Source: Paludibacteraceae bacterium (GTDB lineage Bacteria; Bacteroidota; Bacteroidia; Bacteroidales; Paludibacteraceae). From it: DNA of 64,000 bases. The DNA lies in assembly GCA_017412245.1 (NCBI GenBank), contig JAFPYI010000018.1, positions 1 through 64,000 on the forward strand, given 5' to 3'. Position 1 is the stretch's first letter. Each line of letters starts with the position of its first letter. The notes beneath the pieces are model-generated. The model had not been told where the DNA came from and did not search any database. It saw nothing but the letters and a program-made list of their open reading frames with translations. Positions 8,244 to 17,359 of this stretch are shown piece by piece. The translations under genes were made by a program, and so were the position numbers.

Positions 8244-11062
8244 TATTCAAATTTAGCAACAAGGTTTCTATCACCAAAGCCGTTATCGACTCTTGCGACA
8301 GGACACCAGAACTTAGTCTGCTCCACCCAAGGAGTAGGATAAGCTGCTTGACGTCTGGTATAAGGGTGTGTCCATTCATCCGAGACGAGTTCATACTCAG
8401 GGTGAGGAGCATTGAGGAGGAGATTATCCGTCTTATCCGCCTTTCCTGATTCTACATCTGCTATCTCTTGCCGTATCTGCAAAAGCACATCACAGAAACG
8501 GTCGATTTCTACGAGCGACTCGGATTCAGTAGGTTCCACCATGAGTGTCCCGTGTACCGGGAAAGAGAGTGTAGGCGCATGATAACCGTAATCCATCAGA
8601 CGTTTGGCTATATCCGCCTCGGTAATACCGATAGCATGGAACTGACGGCAGTCAAGAATCAGTTCGTGACCTACCCTTCCGTTCTTACCGGTATAGACAA
8701 CACCATAAGCATCTTTGAGTCTTTTCGCCATATAATTAGCAGAGAGAATAGCCGCAGCCGTAGCGTGACGTAATCCTTCTGCACCCATCATAGCGATATA
8801 TCCCCAAGAGATGATAGACATATTTGCATTGCCGTAGAGCGCCGCACTGACGCGGTTAATGTCGTCTGTAGGCAGACAATCCGCCATTGCCTCTGTGCAG
8901 CACACAGCTCCTGCTCCGGGACCTCCGCCGCCGTGAGGCGAAGCAAACGACTTATGCAAGTTCAGGTGGCATACATCAGCACCAATAAATGCCGGATTAG
9001 TCCATCCAATCTGTGCGTTCATATTCGCACCGTCCATATAAACATAACCACCATTAGTATGAATGATATCAATCATCTCGCGGATAGCTTGTTCGAATAT
9101 TCCGTGTGTGGACGGATAGGTGATCATACAACCCGCCAAGATTTCTCTATTCTCCTCTGCTTTTTGGCGCCAGTCGTCCAGATCTGTATTTCCCTGCTCA
9201 TCACATTTGACGGCACAAGGTACAAAACCCGCTTGCACACAAGAGGCAGGATTAGTACCATGCGCGGAAGCAGGAATAAGCAGCACTTTGCGTTGGTCTT
9301 GTCCTAATCGACGCAGGTACTCACGAATAACCACCAGACCTGTATATTCACCTGCGGCGCCGGAAGTAGGTTGCAACGTGCACGCATCAAAACCCGTGAT
9401 AGCACAGAGTTGCTCTTGCAGTTCCTCCAGAATCGTTTGGTATCCTAATACTTGCGATTGGGGAGCAAGTGGATGAACCGCCATCAAACCGGAGTAAGTA
9501 ACAGGAATCATTGCCGCAGCCGGATTGAGTTTCATTGTACACGAACCTAACGGAATCATTGAGGTAGCAAGACTAATATCCTTACGGTCGAGGCGTTTGA
9601 GATAACGCATCAGTTCCGTTTCTGTATGATAGAGACGGAAGACCTCTTGCTGCATATAATCGATTTCGCGCACGCGGCTCTCGTCAATAGCCCACAGTCC
9701 TTCAAACGCAGATTCATCTTCTTCGTACTGTGGCAGGTTATTGCTTACCGAAGCGAAGAGTTCAATCAAGTCGTTCAGGCCATCGAGTGTAACCGTCTCG
9801 TCCAAAGAGAGCCCTACCCATCCCTGCGGGTCATAGTAGAGATTGATTCCTATTTCTTCCGCCTCCTCACGCAGACGTGTTTGCCATCCTTCGTCCTCGC
9901 GTGTGATGCGCAGTGTGTCGAAGAACTCTGCGTTCTCTTGGTTATAGCCATAAGCTTGTAACATCTCACTGAGATAGACCGCACGGCTATGGATACCTTC
10001 CGCTATCTCACGAATACCTTCTGCTCCGTGATAAACACCGTACATTCCTGCCATCATAGCAGACAAAGCCTCTGCCGTACAGATATTAGAAGTGGCTCTT
10101 TCGCGTTTGATATGTTGCTCACGAGTCTGGAGCGCCAGACGATAAGCGGGGTGTTCATATTTATCTTTGCTCAGACCAATGATTCGTCCCGGCATTTCGC
10201 GTTTGTATTCATCGCGCGTAGCCATATATCCTGCAGTAGGTCCGCCAAAGCCCATCGGCAGACCGAAACGCTGTGCCGTGCCGCAAACTATATCTGCGTC
10301 CAGCGGTTTGAGAAGCGCTAAAGCTAACAGATCCGCTGCGACCGTCACTTTCAGTCCTGCCGCGTGACAATCCTCCACGAAAGCCTCATAATCCTCTACC
10401 GACCCTTCGCTGTTAGGCCATTGCACCAATGCTCCGAAGAAGTCCTGCGACGGACGAAAATCAGCATAGTTACCGACAACGATTTCTATTTCTTGCCCTG
10501 CAGCGCGTGTACGAAGGACGGATAAGGTATTCGGCCAGATTTTTGAATCTACAAACACTTTCTTTACCTCCGCTTTAACTTGCTCGCGCGAACGCAGATT
10601 ACGCATCATTGTTACCGCTTCTGCAGCCGAGGTAGCTTCGTCTAACAAGGAGCAGTTAGCCAACGGCAGGCCTGTAAGGTCGCTGACCATAGTTTGGAAA
10701 ACGAACAATGCCTCGAGACGACCTTGACTCACTTCTGCCTGATAAGGGGTATAACTGGTGTACCAAACAGGGTTCTCCAATATATTTCTGCGAATAACCG
10801 CAGGAGTTATTGTGCCGTACCACCCACGTCCTATATACGAGCGGAAAGGTTCGTTCTGTGCTGCTAAGGCATCGGCAGCTTCCAATTGCTCCTGTTCCGT
10901 GATAGCCGGTGCTAATTCAATAGGTTCCTGCAACAGGATATTCTCCGGCATTGTTTCACGCACGAGGCTCTCCAACGATTCAGCACCGATGGCCTGTAAC
11001 ATTTGTTTTTCTTCCGCCTCACTAAGACCAATGTGGCGAGATTCGAGATAGTTGACTTTCAT
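8243..11062 (-). CDS. gcvP: Glycine dehydrogenase (decarboxylating), P protein
   Basis: A 939-residue single-chain P protein of the glycine cleavage system. It decarboxylates glycine on pyridoxal phosphate and passes the aminomethyl group to the lipoyl arm of GcvH. Both halves are present: the N-terminal half starts RHIGLSEAEEKQML, and the C-terminal half holds the PLP lysine in NLHKSFASPHGGGGPGAG (about residue 704). Length matches the usual ~950 residues. GcvT and GcvH are not in the window. It is first in an operon with two YitT proteins and hppA, behind the promoter at 11103-11133. Confidence 0.98.
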   Translation of the reverse strand: MKVNYLESRHIGLSEAEEKQMLQAIGAESLESLVRETMPENILLQEPIELAPAITEQEQLEAADALAAQNEPFRSYIGRGWYGTITPAVIRRNILENPVWYTSYTPYQAEVSQGRLEALFVFQTMVSDLTGLPLANCSLLDEATSAAEAVTMMRNLRSREQVKAEVKKVFVDSKIWPNTLSVLRTRAAGQEIEIVVGNYADFRPSQDFFGALVQWPNSEGSVEDYEAFVEDCHAAGLKVTVAADLLALALLKPLDADIVCGTAQRFGLPMGFGGPTAGYMATRDEYKREMPGRIIGLSKDKYEHPAYRLALQTREQHIKRERATSNICTAEALSAMMAGMYGVYHGAEGIREIAEGIHSRAVYLSEMLQAYGYNQENAEFFDTLRITREDEGWQTRLREEAEEIGINLYYDPQGWVGLSLDETVTLDGLNDLIELFASVSNNLPQYEEDESAFEGLWAIDESRVREIDYMQQEVFRLYHTETELMRYLKRLDRKDISLATSMIPLGSCTMKLNPAAAMIPVTYSGLMAVHPLAPQSQVLGYQTILEELQEQLCAITGFDACTLQPTSGAAGEYTGLVVIREYLRRLGQDQRKVLLIPASAHGTNPASCVQAGFVPCAVKCDEQGNTDLDDWRQKAEENREILAGCMITYPSTHGIFEQAIREMIDIIHTNGGYVYMDGANMNAQIGWTNPAFIGADVCHLNLHKSFASPHGGGGPGAGAVCCTEAMADCLPTDDINRVSAALYGNANMSIISWGYIAMMGAEGLRHATAAAILSANYMAKRLKDAYGVVYTGKNGRVGHELILDCRQFHAIGITEADIAKRLMDYGYHAPTLSFPVHGTLMVEPTESESLVEIDRFCDVLLQIRQEIADVESGKADKTDNLLLNAPHPEYELVSDEWTHPYTRRQAAYPTPWVEQTKFWCPVARVDNGFGDRNLVAKFE

Positions 11063-11102
11063 TATCGATAATTATATTTTTACACGCAACCAAAATAACG
11101 TG

Positions 11103-11133
11103 CAAAATTACACTTTTTTTCTAAACCTTGCAA
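11103..11133 (-). promoter_or_regulatory. Promoter for the gcvP operon
   Basis: On the minus strand TTGC (11133-11130), 19 nt, TAATTTTG (11110-11103), about 41 nt before the gcvP ATG. It is divergent from the regulator promoter at 11192. Between the two lies an imperfect inverted repeat, GCGCAAAAT (11143-11151) and ATTTTGAGC (11166-11174), which could be an operator shared by both genes. Confidence 0.75.
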
Positions 11134-11191
11134 GTTTTTTATGCGCAAAATTGTTCAAAAAACGCATTTTGAGCAAAAAAGTAAAGTTTTT

Positions 11192-11223
11192 TTTGCACGT
11201 ATAGAAAAAATTGTATACTTTTG
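11192..11223 (+). promoter_or_regulatory. Promoter for the Crp/Fnr-type gene
   Basis: TTTGC (11192-11196), 19 nt, TACTTTTG (11216-11223). It overlaps an apparent TTG start at 11211, which rules that start out and points to the ATG at 11247 or 11262. Confidence 0.75.
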
Positions 11224-11246
11224 TACGAATTTTTCTTAAAAGGCTC

Positions 11247-11960
11247 ATGCGAGAGGACGAAATGATTACTACCGGTATTGAGTATCCTCCTTTATGGGAG
11301 CTTAATCCTATTTGGTCGACGCTGACGACAGAAGAACGCGAGAGGGTCTCTCAATGCGTAGAGATTGTTCACTACAACAAGAACGACATTTTCCATTTGG
11401 AGGGTGACGAACCTCAATATATGTGGATGTTATTGAGCGGAAAGGTCCGTATTTACAAAGAAGGTGTCGGTCAACGCCAGCAGATTATTCGTCTTTTGAA
11501 GCCCTACGATTTATTCGGTTATCGCGCTGTTATTGCCAATGAGCCGTACAACTCCAGTGCCAATGCTTTTGAGCCGTGCGTGGTTTGTCGATTGAAGAAT
11601 ACGGATTTCAAGCAGCTTATTCAGAGCAACGGTCAGTTCTGCTATGAGGTGATGCTAACGATGGCAAAAGATTTGGCTATTGCTGAGATTCAAACCGTCA
11701 ATTTGACGCAGAAGCATATTCGCGGTCGTCTGGCAGAAGCGTTACTCTTGCTTCGCAAGAATTACGGAGTGGAAGCAGACGGTCGTACTTTAGCGATGTT
11801 ACTGCCGCGTGAAGATTTGGCGAATATGAGTAATATGACCACCAGCAATGCCATCCGCACGCTCAGTCAATTCGCGCAAGAAGGCCTAATTTCCGTTGAC
11901 GGTCGTCACATTCAATTGCTCAACGAGAAAGAGTTGGAGCGAATTTCCCGATTAGGTTAA
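11247..11960 (+). CDS. Crp/Fnr-family transcription regulator
   Basis: A protein of about 237 residues with an N-terminal cyclic-nucleotide-binding-type jelly roll (FHLEGDEPQYMWMLLSGKVR and following) and a C-terminal winged helix (LPREDLANMSNMTTSNAIRT recognition region, then LSQFAQEGLI). No cluster of cysteines is visible, so it is not an Fe-S oxygen sensor of the FNR type; the ligand is unknown. Start chosen at ATG 11247 because the promoter -7 box ends at 11223; ATG 11262 is also possible. It is transcribed away from gcvP and may regulate it, by position only. Its stop overlaps the convergent peptidase gene by 4 nt. Confidence 0.88.
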   Translation: MREDEMITTGIEYPPLWELNPIWSTLTTEERERVSQCVEIVHYNKNDIFHLEGDEPQYMWMLLSGKVRIYKEGVGQRQQIIRLLKPYDLFGYRAVIANEPYNSSANAFEPCVVCRLKNTDFKQLIQSNGQFCYEVMLTMAKDLAIAEIQTVNLTQKHIRGRLAEALLLLRKNYGVEADGRTLAMLLPREDLANMSNMTTSNAIRTLSQFAQEGLISVDGRHIQLLNEKELERISRLG

Positions 11961-12937
11961 TCGAGCATATTTCCCATATTGGAGGAGAGTTGCACCATTT
12001 TGTCGTAATCCTCCGGGTTTAAGTCATAGAAATAGAAGTTACGCGGGTCGATAGGTACACCTTGATAGTGGACCTCATAATGGACGTGCGGTCCTGTTGA
12101 TTTGCCGGTATTTCCGACCAGAGCGATTACATCTCCACGTTTCACTTTCTGTCCTTCGCGCACCAGCAGTTTACTGCAGTGAGCGTAGCGTGTGCGGTAA
12201 CCGAAACCGTGCTCAATCTCGACTGTCTCTCCGTATCCTTGCCGCCAACCGACATAACTAACCGTTCCGTTTCCTGTAGCAAAAATATCCGTGCCGACAG
12301 GTGCCGTAAAATCCATTCCCTCGTGGAAACGACGAATATGATACACTGGGTCGATACGCCATCCGTAACCGGATGCCATGTGTTTGAGGTCCTTATTGAG
12401 CACAGGCTGAATAGCCGGGATATTCTCCATACGCACCTCTTGGGTTTTGGCTAATTGCAGGATCTCGTCATACGAGCGCGCCTGGACGTATAATCCTTTT
12501 TCCAATACATCTATCTTACGCTGCACATCTGCCAAGAGTTGGGTATTGGACATACGTGCCAAGGAGTCGTAGTAAGAGATCTGTTGTGTAGCACCCAAAC
12601 GCACACTCTGCGGAATAGGCTCCGCACCTAAGATAGCACGATAGAGGTTATCATCTCTTTGCGCCAAGTCATTGATAACTACCTGTATCTGGTCCACTTG
12701 GCGCTCCATCGTTTCCAATTGCGACGAAAGTGTCTTGTTATACTGTATCAGCGAAGCTTCCCTTGGTGAGGGGAAGAAATAGAAGAACACGAAGAAGAAC
12801 ACTAATCCTAAGCAAACTCCTCCTATCAAGTACCATCCCGAGCGGCGCAACCAATAATGGATACCATGCTCAACACGCTCTAACTGCAAGGTATCGGGGT
12901 TAACGCGGTAATGTCTTCTAAGAATTGTTGATTTCAT
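11957..12937 (-). CDS. M23-family (LytM) murein peptidase, membrane-anchored
   Basis: A 326-residue protein with one membrane segment (residues ~33-55, WYLIGGVCLGLVFFFVFFYF), a coiled coil (~60-115) and a C-terminal LytM domain. The zinc ligands are visible: HEGMDFTAP (His and Asp) and HVHYEV (the HxH pair), plus the conserved YAHCSKL. It probably cuts peptidoglycan cross-links or activates amidases at the inner-membrane face of the periplasm. The start overlaps the ygiQ stop by 4 nt, so the two are co-translated. Confidence 0.93.
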   Translation of the reverse strand: MKSTILRRHYRVNPDTLQLERVEHGIHYWLRRSGWYLIGGVCLGLVFFFVFFYFFPSPREASLIQYNKTLSSQLETMERQVDQIQVVINDLAQRDDNLYRAILGAEPIPQSVRLGATQQISYYDSLARMSNTQLLADVQRKIDVLEKGLYVQARSYDEILQLAKTQEVRMENIPAIQPVLNKDLKHMASGYGWRIDPVYHIRRFHEGMDFTAPVGTDIFATGNGTVSYVGWRQGYGETVEIEHGFGYRTRYAHCSKLLVREGQKVKRGDVIALVGNTGKSTGPHVHYEVHYQGVPIDPRNFYFYDLNPEDYDKMVQLSSNMGNMLD

Positions 12938-14634
12938 TTGTGCGATGTATTAGGTTTCTTTTTATACCAAAAGAAATATTGATTTTGTTGTTTTTTCTCT
13001 TCAGCCGTGCGCGCCACGTAAATCGGTTTGCCCGTATAGGGATTTATACCGGTATAGAACATGGTTGTTGACAGTGTCATTGGTGTAGGTGTAAAATCCT
13101 GTACCTGTTCCGGCCTGTAATGCATTTTTTTCGTTTCCTCCGCCAGTGCCGCCATATGCTGTTTGGTGCATCCCGGGTGCGAAGAAATGAAATACGGTAT
13201 TAACTGCTGGTTGAGTCCTGCTTCTTTGTTGATTCGCAGGAAGAGGTCTCTAAACCGCAGATAGTTGGCCCAATTGGGTTTTCGCATTATTTTCAGTACT
13301 TCGTCGGCACAATGCTCCGGTGCCACTTTCAGTCGTCCTGAGACATGACGTGATATGAGTTGGCGCGCATAAGGTTCACTCATCAAGTCGTACCGAATAC
13401 CCGAGCCGACGAAAGCGTGCTTGACGTAAGGCAGTTTATCCACCGTGCGGTATATATCAATAATCGGGCCAAAGTCCTGATTGAGGTTCTTACAAATCGC
13501 AGGTTGCAGACAACTGGCTCTTGCGCAGCGCTCGCAGAGGGAAATGTCTTTTCCGTGCATCCCATACATGTTTGCCGACGGACCGCCTAAATCACTTATC
13601 ACTCCGTGCCAGTCCGGCAATTGACTCAAACGCTCTATCTGGCGTAAGATGGAGGCCTTGCTTCTGCTGACAATTTGTTTGCCCTGATGGGCAGAAATCG
13701 TGCAGAACGAACAACCACCGAAACAACCTCTATGCATACACACCGACCATTTGATCATCTCGTATGCCGGAATATGTTTGTCTTTGTATTTCGGGTGCGG
13801 CGTATATTGGAAGGGCAAGTCAAAAACTGCGTCTAACTGCTCTGTAGTCATCGGCGAGTACGGAGGATTGACCACCACCCATTTTTTGCCTACCTGCTGC
13901 ACGATGGTCTGCGGATAGATTTTATTGGACTCTATCTCTATATACTTAAAGTTCTCCGCATGTTTGGCTTTGTCTCTCAGCGCTTGTTCGTGCGAATGGA
14001 GACGAATAGCGTCAGTCGGTATTTCCGCCTCGTTGTCAGTTATAAATGCCGTTTGCGGCACAGCGTGCCAATTCTTAGTTTGCGCCAAGGCAGTCATTGC
14101 TTGTTCGCCCATCCCATAGACTAACGCATCTGCTCCGCTATCCACCAAGATCGAAGGCATTAGTTTATCTGACCAGTAGTCGTAATGCGTCAGTCGGCGC
14201 ATGGACGCTTCTATTCCACCGATCACTATCGGCACGTCGGGGTATAACTGTTTCAGTATTCGGCAATAGGTTATTGTGCAATAATCCGGTCTTGCACCTG
14301 CTTTGCCTTCCGGCGTATACGCGTCGTCGGAGCGCTTGCGTCGTGCGGCAGTATAATGATTGACCATCGAGTCCATACTTCCTGCCGAGACGGCGAAATA
14401 GAGACGCGGACGGCCTAATTTGGTAAAATCACGATAGTCTCCTCTCCAGTCGGGTTGCGGCACTATGGCCACTCTGTATCCCGCTGATTCTAAGGTACGG
14501 CCGATGACTGCTGCGCCGAACGAAGGATGGTCGATATACGCATCTCCCGTGAAGAAAATGACATCTACTTCATCCCAACCGCGTAATTCCAATTCTTTAC
14601 GGGTGGTCGGCAAATATTTCTTGAGGTCAGTCAA
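12934..14634 (-). CDS. YgiQ-family radical SAM protein
   Basis: A 566-residue protein. The radical SAM cluster motif is RGCFGGCSFC (CxxxCxxC) near residue 300, preceded by a B12-binding-like N-terminal region (VDVIFFTGDAYIDHPSFGAA) and followed by the family's C-terminal PTPMTLSTTMFYTG. The start is TTG at 14634, which gives MTDLKKYLPTTRKELELRGW, the normal N-terminus of the UPF0313 family. It overlaps the dnaX stop by 8 nt. The reaction is unknown for the family. Confidence 0.93.
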   Translation of the reverse strand: MTDLKKYLPTTRKELELRGWDEVDVIFFTGDAYIDHPSFGAAVIGRTLESAGYRVAIVPQPDWRGDYRDFTKLGRPRLYFAVSAGSMDSMVNHYTAARRKRSDDAYTPEGKAGARPDYCTITYCRILKQLYPDVPIVIGGIEASMRRLTHYDYWSDKLMPSILVDSGADALVYGMGEQAMTALAQTKNWHAVPQTAFITDNEAEIPTDAIRLHSHEQALRDKAKHAENFKYIEIESNKIYPQTIVQQVGKKWVVVNPPYSPMTTEQLDAVFDLPFQYTPHPKYKDKHIPAYEMIKWSVCMHRGCFGGCSFCTISAHQGKQIVSRSKASILRQIERLSQLPDWHGVISDLGGPSANMYGMHGKDISLCERCARASCLQPAICKNLNQDFGPIIDIYRTVDKLPYVKHAFVGSGIRYDLMSEPYARQLISRHVSGRLKVAPEHCADEVLKIMRKPNWANYLRFRDLFLRINKEAGLNQQLIPYFISSHPGCTKQHMAALAEETKKMHYRPEQVQDFTPTPMTLSTTMFYTGINPYTGKPIYVARTAEEKKQQNQYFFWYKKKPNTSHK

Positions 14635-16384
14635 TCTGCAGTCCTAATTGATTTTTCAATTCCAACACTAAAGGATTGGTTTCCGACATTACCTTAAATT
14701 TCTCCTCGGCGGTGTATGCCATTTGCTCTTGTGTGAACTCCTCTTGCGTGAGATGTATCTCCACCAGGTCGTTGTGGAGTTCGTCTCTTAACTGTTGGAG
14801 TACGGACGGCAATGCTTTTTTCATCTGCTCCATTTGCCAAGGGTTAGGCATCTGGAGGTTGATGGTTGTCTCATCTGCTTTGGTGGGCAGATAGGTTTCT
14901 ATCAGTTGTTTGAGACGCGGTTCGGAAGTATAGTTTTTTGCCAGACCGACCCACGCGTCTCTGAGTCGGTCAAGAGTAAAAGGGTCTTTTCGCTCCTCCT
15001 TGGGCGTAGTGGGTTCACTATTCTCCGGTTGCGGTGTCTCTTGTGCGGGAGTAGCGGAGGATTGGGGTTTAGGCGCAAAACTGAGTCCTGCCGTAGGCAT
15101 TTTTATGGCCGACGGGATAGGTCCCATTTTAGGCGCCGACTGCGGTGCAGGTTGAGGTGTCGGTTTTGGTGCAGGTTGTGGTGCAGGTTGTGCTGCCTGC
15201 GGTTGTGGTGCAGGTGCAGGCTCTGCTTTCTGCGGTTGTGCAGGAGTTGGTTTGGGTTGAGCCGCCGGTTGCGGCGCTGTGACTGCCTGAGCCACACCTA
15301 ACTGCGTCATTTTGATGAGTGCCAACTCTACCGTCAAACGTTTATTTTTCGCCGTGCGGTATTGTACATCGCAGGTATTCAAGACATCCAATGCCTGGAA
15401 GATCCAGATAGGCGAACACTGTTTGGCTTGTTCTCCGTACCGAGCACGAATAGTCTCTGCCGTTTCTAATAACGGTAATGTCTGCGGGTCACGCGCTACT
15501 AACACGTCACGCAAGTGTTGCGCCAAACCGATGATAAACTGACCTGCATCAAAACCTTTATTGAGCACGTCGTTGAGCAGCAGTAATGCTCCGCTCACGT
15601 CGTGTTGCAAGGAGAGGTCCACCAGACGGAAGTAATACTCCGTATCCAAGACATTCAGGATAGCTATTGTGCGTTCGTAGGTTATCTCTTTTCCGCAGAA
15701 AGAAACCAATTGGTCGAAGATAGATAACGCGTCACGCATTCCTCCGTCGGCTTTCTGCGCCACGATATTCAGTGCCTCGTCGCTGACGGTCACTCCTTCG
15801 TTCGATGCTACTTTCTGCAGATACGCAATAGTATCCGGAACTGTCATTCGGTTGAAATCATACACTTGGCAACGGCTCAGGATAGTAGCCGGCACTTTAT
15901 GTTTCTCCGTCGTAGCCAGGATGAAGATAGCATATGAAGGGGGTTCCTCCAGTGTCTTGAGCAATGCGTTAAATGCGCCCTGCGATAGCATATGTACCTC
16001 GTCTATGATATAAACGGAGTATTTTCCTATCTGCGGAGGTATACGCACTTGGTCAATCAACGAACGAATATCTTCCACCGAGTTGTTGGACGCCGCGTCG
16101 AGTTCGTGAATATTAAACGACCGCTGTTCGTTGAAGGCTTTGCAGCTCTCGCACTCGTTACAAGCGTCAAGACCATTTTGCGGGTTGAGACAGTTGATGG
16201 TCTTGGCAAAAATTCGTGCGCAAGTGGTCTTTCCTACTCCACGCGGTCCGCAGAACAAGTATGCGTGCGCCAGATGGTTCTGACGAATAGCGTTCTGGAG
16301 CGTTTGCGTCAGAGCTTGCTGCCCCACCACGGTGTCAAACGTCTGCGGGCGGTACTTACGCGCTGAAACAATGTAATTTTCCAT
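14627..16384 (-). CDS. dnaX: DNA polymerase III subunit gamma/tau
   Basis: A 585-residue clamp-loader ATPase. It has Walker A GPRGVGKTT (about residues 46-54), a zinc finger CLNPQNGLDACNECESC, Walker B/DEAD-like IIDEVHMLSQGAFNALLKTL and the sensor region LATTEKHKVPATILSRC. After domain III (~residue 370) comes an Ala/Pro/Gln/Lys-rich linker of about 90 residues made of PAPQP-type words, then a tau-like C-terminal domain (DRLRDAWVGLAKNY). The linker is encoded by a purine/pyrimidine-biased repeat that could slip or shift frame; no slippery heptamer was confirmed. It is coupled to ygiQ. Confidence 0.97.
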   Translation of the reverse strand: MENYIVSARKYRPQTFDTVVGQQALTQTLQNAIRQNHLAHAYLFCGPRGVGKTTCARIFAKTINCLNPQNGLDACNECESCKAFNEQRSFNIHELDAASNNSVEDIRSLIDQVRIPPQIGKYSVYIIDEVHMLSQGAFNALLKTLEEPPSYAIFILATTEKHKVPATILSRCQVYDFNRMTVPDTIAYLQKVASNEGVTVSDEALNIVAQKADGGMRDALSIFDQLVSFCGKEITYERTIAILNVLDTEYYFRLVDLSLQHDVSGALLLLNDVLNKGFDAGQFIIGLAQHLRDVLVARDPQTLPLLETAETIRARYGEQAKQCSPIWIFQALDVLNTCDVQYRTAKNKRLTVELALIKMTQLGVAQAVTAPQPAAQPKPTPAQPQKAEPAPAPQPQAAQPAPQPAPKPTPQPAPQSAPKMGPIPSAIKMPTAGLSFAPKPQSSATPAQETPQPENSEPTTPKEERKDPFTLDRLRDAWVGLAKNYTSEPRLKQLIETYLPTKADETTINLQMPNPWQMEQMKKALPSVLQQLRDELHNDLVEIHLTQEEFTQEQMAYTAEEKFKVMSETNPLVLELKNQLGLQID

Positions 16385-16411
16385 TTATCTTTAATTTTCA
16401 AATTTCAAATT

Positions 16412-17023
16412 TCAATTTTCCATAGTTTTCGATGCTATGGAACAAATGTATTTCTCTTTTTCAAATGTCTGAACACCGATTGCCGGTTGCTCGCTCAGCA
16501 CATTTTTCAGTTGCTCAAAGGACTGAATACCTGTTCCGAGACATTTGAGGACCGCTTCTTTTTGTGTCCAGAGGCGTGTGAAGAATCGGTCTTTGTCGGT
16601 TGCAGTCGGCAATGCGCTCCAAAACTGAAACTCCTCTTCGTTCATCGTCTGTGCCACCAGTTCCTCTTTCGCAGGCCGTATAGACTCAATGTCTATGCCT
16701 ATCGGTTGGTCATCAACTACCACGGCAATGGCTTCGTGGCAATGGCTGATAGAGAAATACTGCGCACTTTTCTCTTTTAACCCTTCACCTTTCTCTTTCA
16801 AGAACGGTTTTCCGTACTCGTTATATTCCCACTCACCATTAACCGCTAACCGCTCACCCATTAATTCCTTCAGCATTATCCATGAGCGCAGGCAGCAATA
16901 CTGACCGAACGGATGTTTGAACCGCAGCGCTTGTTCTCTTCTCTGTGCGGAGACGAGCGGCAATAATCGCTCTATTTCTTCCGCCGTGCCGCGTTTTATG
17001 TCGTCGTCAATCCGTATTTGCAT
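16412..17023 (-). CDS. 4'-phosphopantetheinyl transferase
   Basis: A 203-residue Sfp/AcpT-type enzyme that moves the phosphopantetheine arm of CoA to carrier proteins. The signature is present: FSISHCHEAIAVVV, then GIDIES (Mg-binding Asp/Glu) and WTQKEAVLKCLG (WxxKEA). Start at ATG 17023; the frame is open further upstream, but that part runs through the promoter. Between GKPF and the FSISH motif there are insertions encoded by repeat-like DNA (ERLAVNGEW and KEKGEGLKEK). It is 27 nt upstream of dnaX in the same direction. Confidence 0.93.
   Translation of the reverse strand: MQIRIDDDIKRGTAEEIERLLPLVSAQRREQALRFKHPFGQYCCLRSWIMLKELMGERLAVNGEWEYNEYGKPFLKEKGEGLKEKSAQYFSISHCHEAIAVVVDDQPIGIDIESIRPAKEELVAQTMNEEEFQFWSALPTATDKDRFFTRLWTQKEAVLKCLGTGIQSFEQLKNVLSEQPAIGVQTFEKEKYICSIASKTMEN
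16834..16863. repeat. Repeat word GGTTAGCGGTTAATGG inside the transferase gene
   Basis: On the minus strand GGTGAGCGGTTAGCGGTT runs into AATGGTGAGTGG. These are the same kind of words that fill intergenic gaps at 7268-7306 and the rho linker. They encode GERLAVNGEW. A second purine-rich stretch nearby (about 16765-16800) encodes KEKGEGLKEK. Confidence 0.65.
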
Positions 17024-17049
17024 CTGCTGTCCGTTAGTTGAGGCACACA

Positions 17050-17067
17050 CCTTTGCGGCTGCAAAGG
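17050..17067. repeat. Inverted repeat CCTTTGC-GCAAAGG overlapping a -7 box
   Basis: CCTTTGC (17050-17056), 4-nt centre, GCAAAGG (17061-17067). It overlaps the -7 element of the transferase promoter on the minus strand. The same 18-bp inverted repeat, with a different centre, overlaps the -7 box at 59853-59870. Confidence 0.75.
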
Positions 17068-17092
17068 TACAAAAAAAAATCGACATATGCAA
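17062..17092 (-). promoter_or_regulatory. Promoter for the phosphopantetheinyl transferase gene
   Basis: On the minus strand TTGC (17092-17089), 19 nt, TACCTTTG (17069-17062), about 40 nt before ATG 17023. Confidence 0.78.
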
Positions 17093-17135
17093 GAAATTGA
17101 TGATTTTTATGGAAAATTATCGTTTCCAAACCACA

Positions 17136-17191
17136 TTAAGAGTATGTAAAAACCAGGTTAAAAACCCATTGAAATATCGATTAGGTAGGAC
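17136..17191 (+). repeat. 56-bp dispersed element, copy 1
   Basis: The block beginning TTAAGAGTATGT and ending CGATTAGGTAGGAC matches 63338-63393 over 56 bp without gaps, 48 of 56 identical by eye. It contains the inner palindrome GGTTAAAAACC. TAGGACA (17186-17192) at its end is inverted as TGTCCTA at 17229-17235. It lies upstream of the promoter of the giant surface protein. No gene is visible in it. Confidence 0.8.
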
Positions 17192-17253
17192 AAAAAAATG
17201 TTTCAAATTGGTATAGTAAGTATAAAAATGTCCTATTTTTTTTCATTTTTTTC

Positions 17254-17284
17254 TTGCATATATAAAAAAAAAGCAGTAATTTTG
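17254..17284 (+). promoter_or_regulatory. Promoter for the 1977-residue surface protein
   Basis: TTGC (17254-17257), 19 nt, TAATTTTG (17277-17284). It leaves a leader of about 70 nt, AT-rich, before the ATG at 17360. Confidence 0.78.
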
Positions 17285-17359
17285 CGGCGGTAAATATGGA
17301 TTATAACATTCTTTTTATATATAACTATCACATTTTCTTTAAGTTAAACTAATTTATTT

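Noticed and set aside
14950..15300. Programmed frameshift in dnaX giving gamma
   Set aside because: The linker is repetitive, but I could not confirm an A-rich slippery heptamer with a downstream stem, so it is not claimed.
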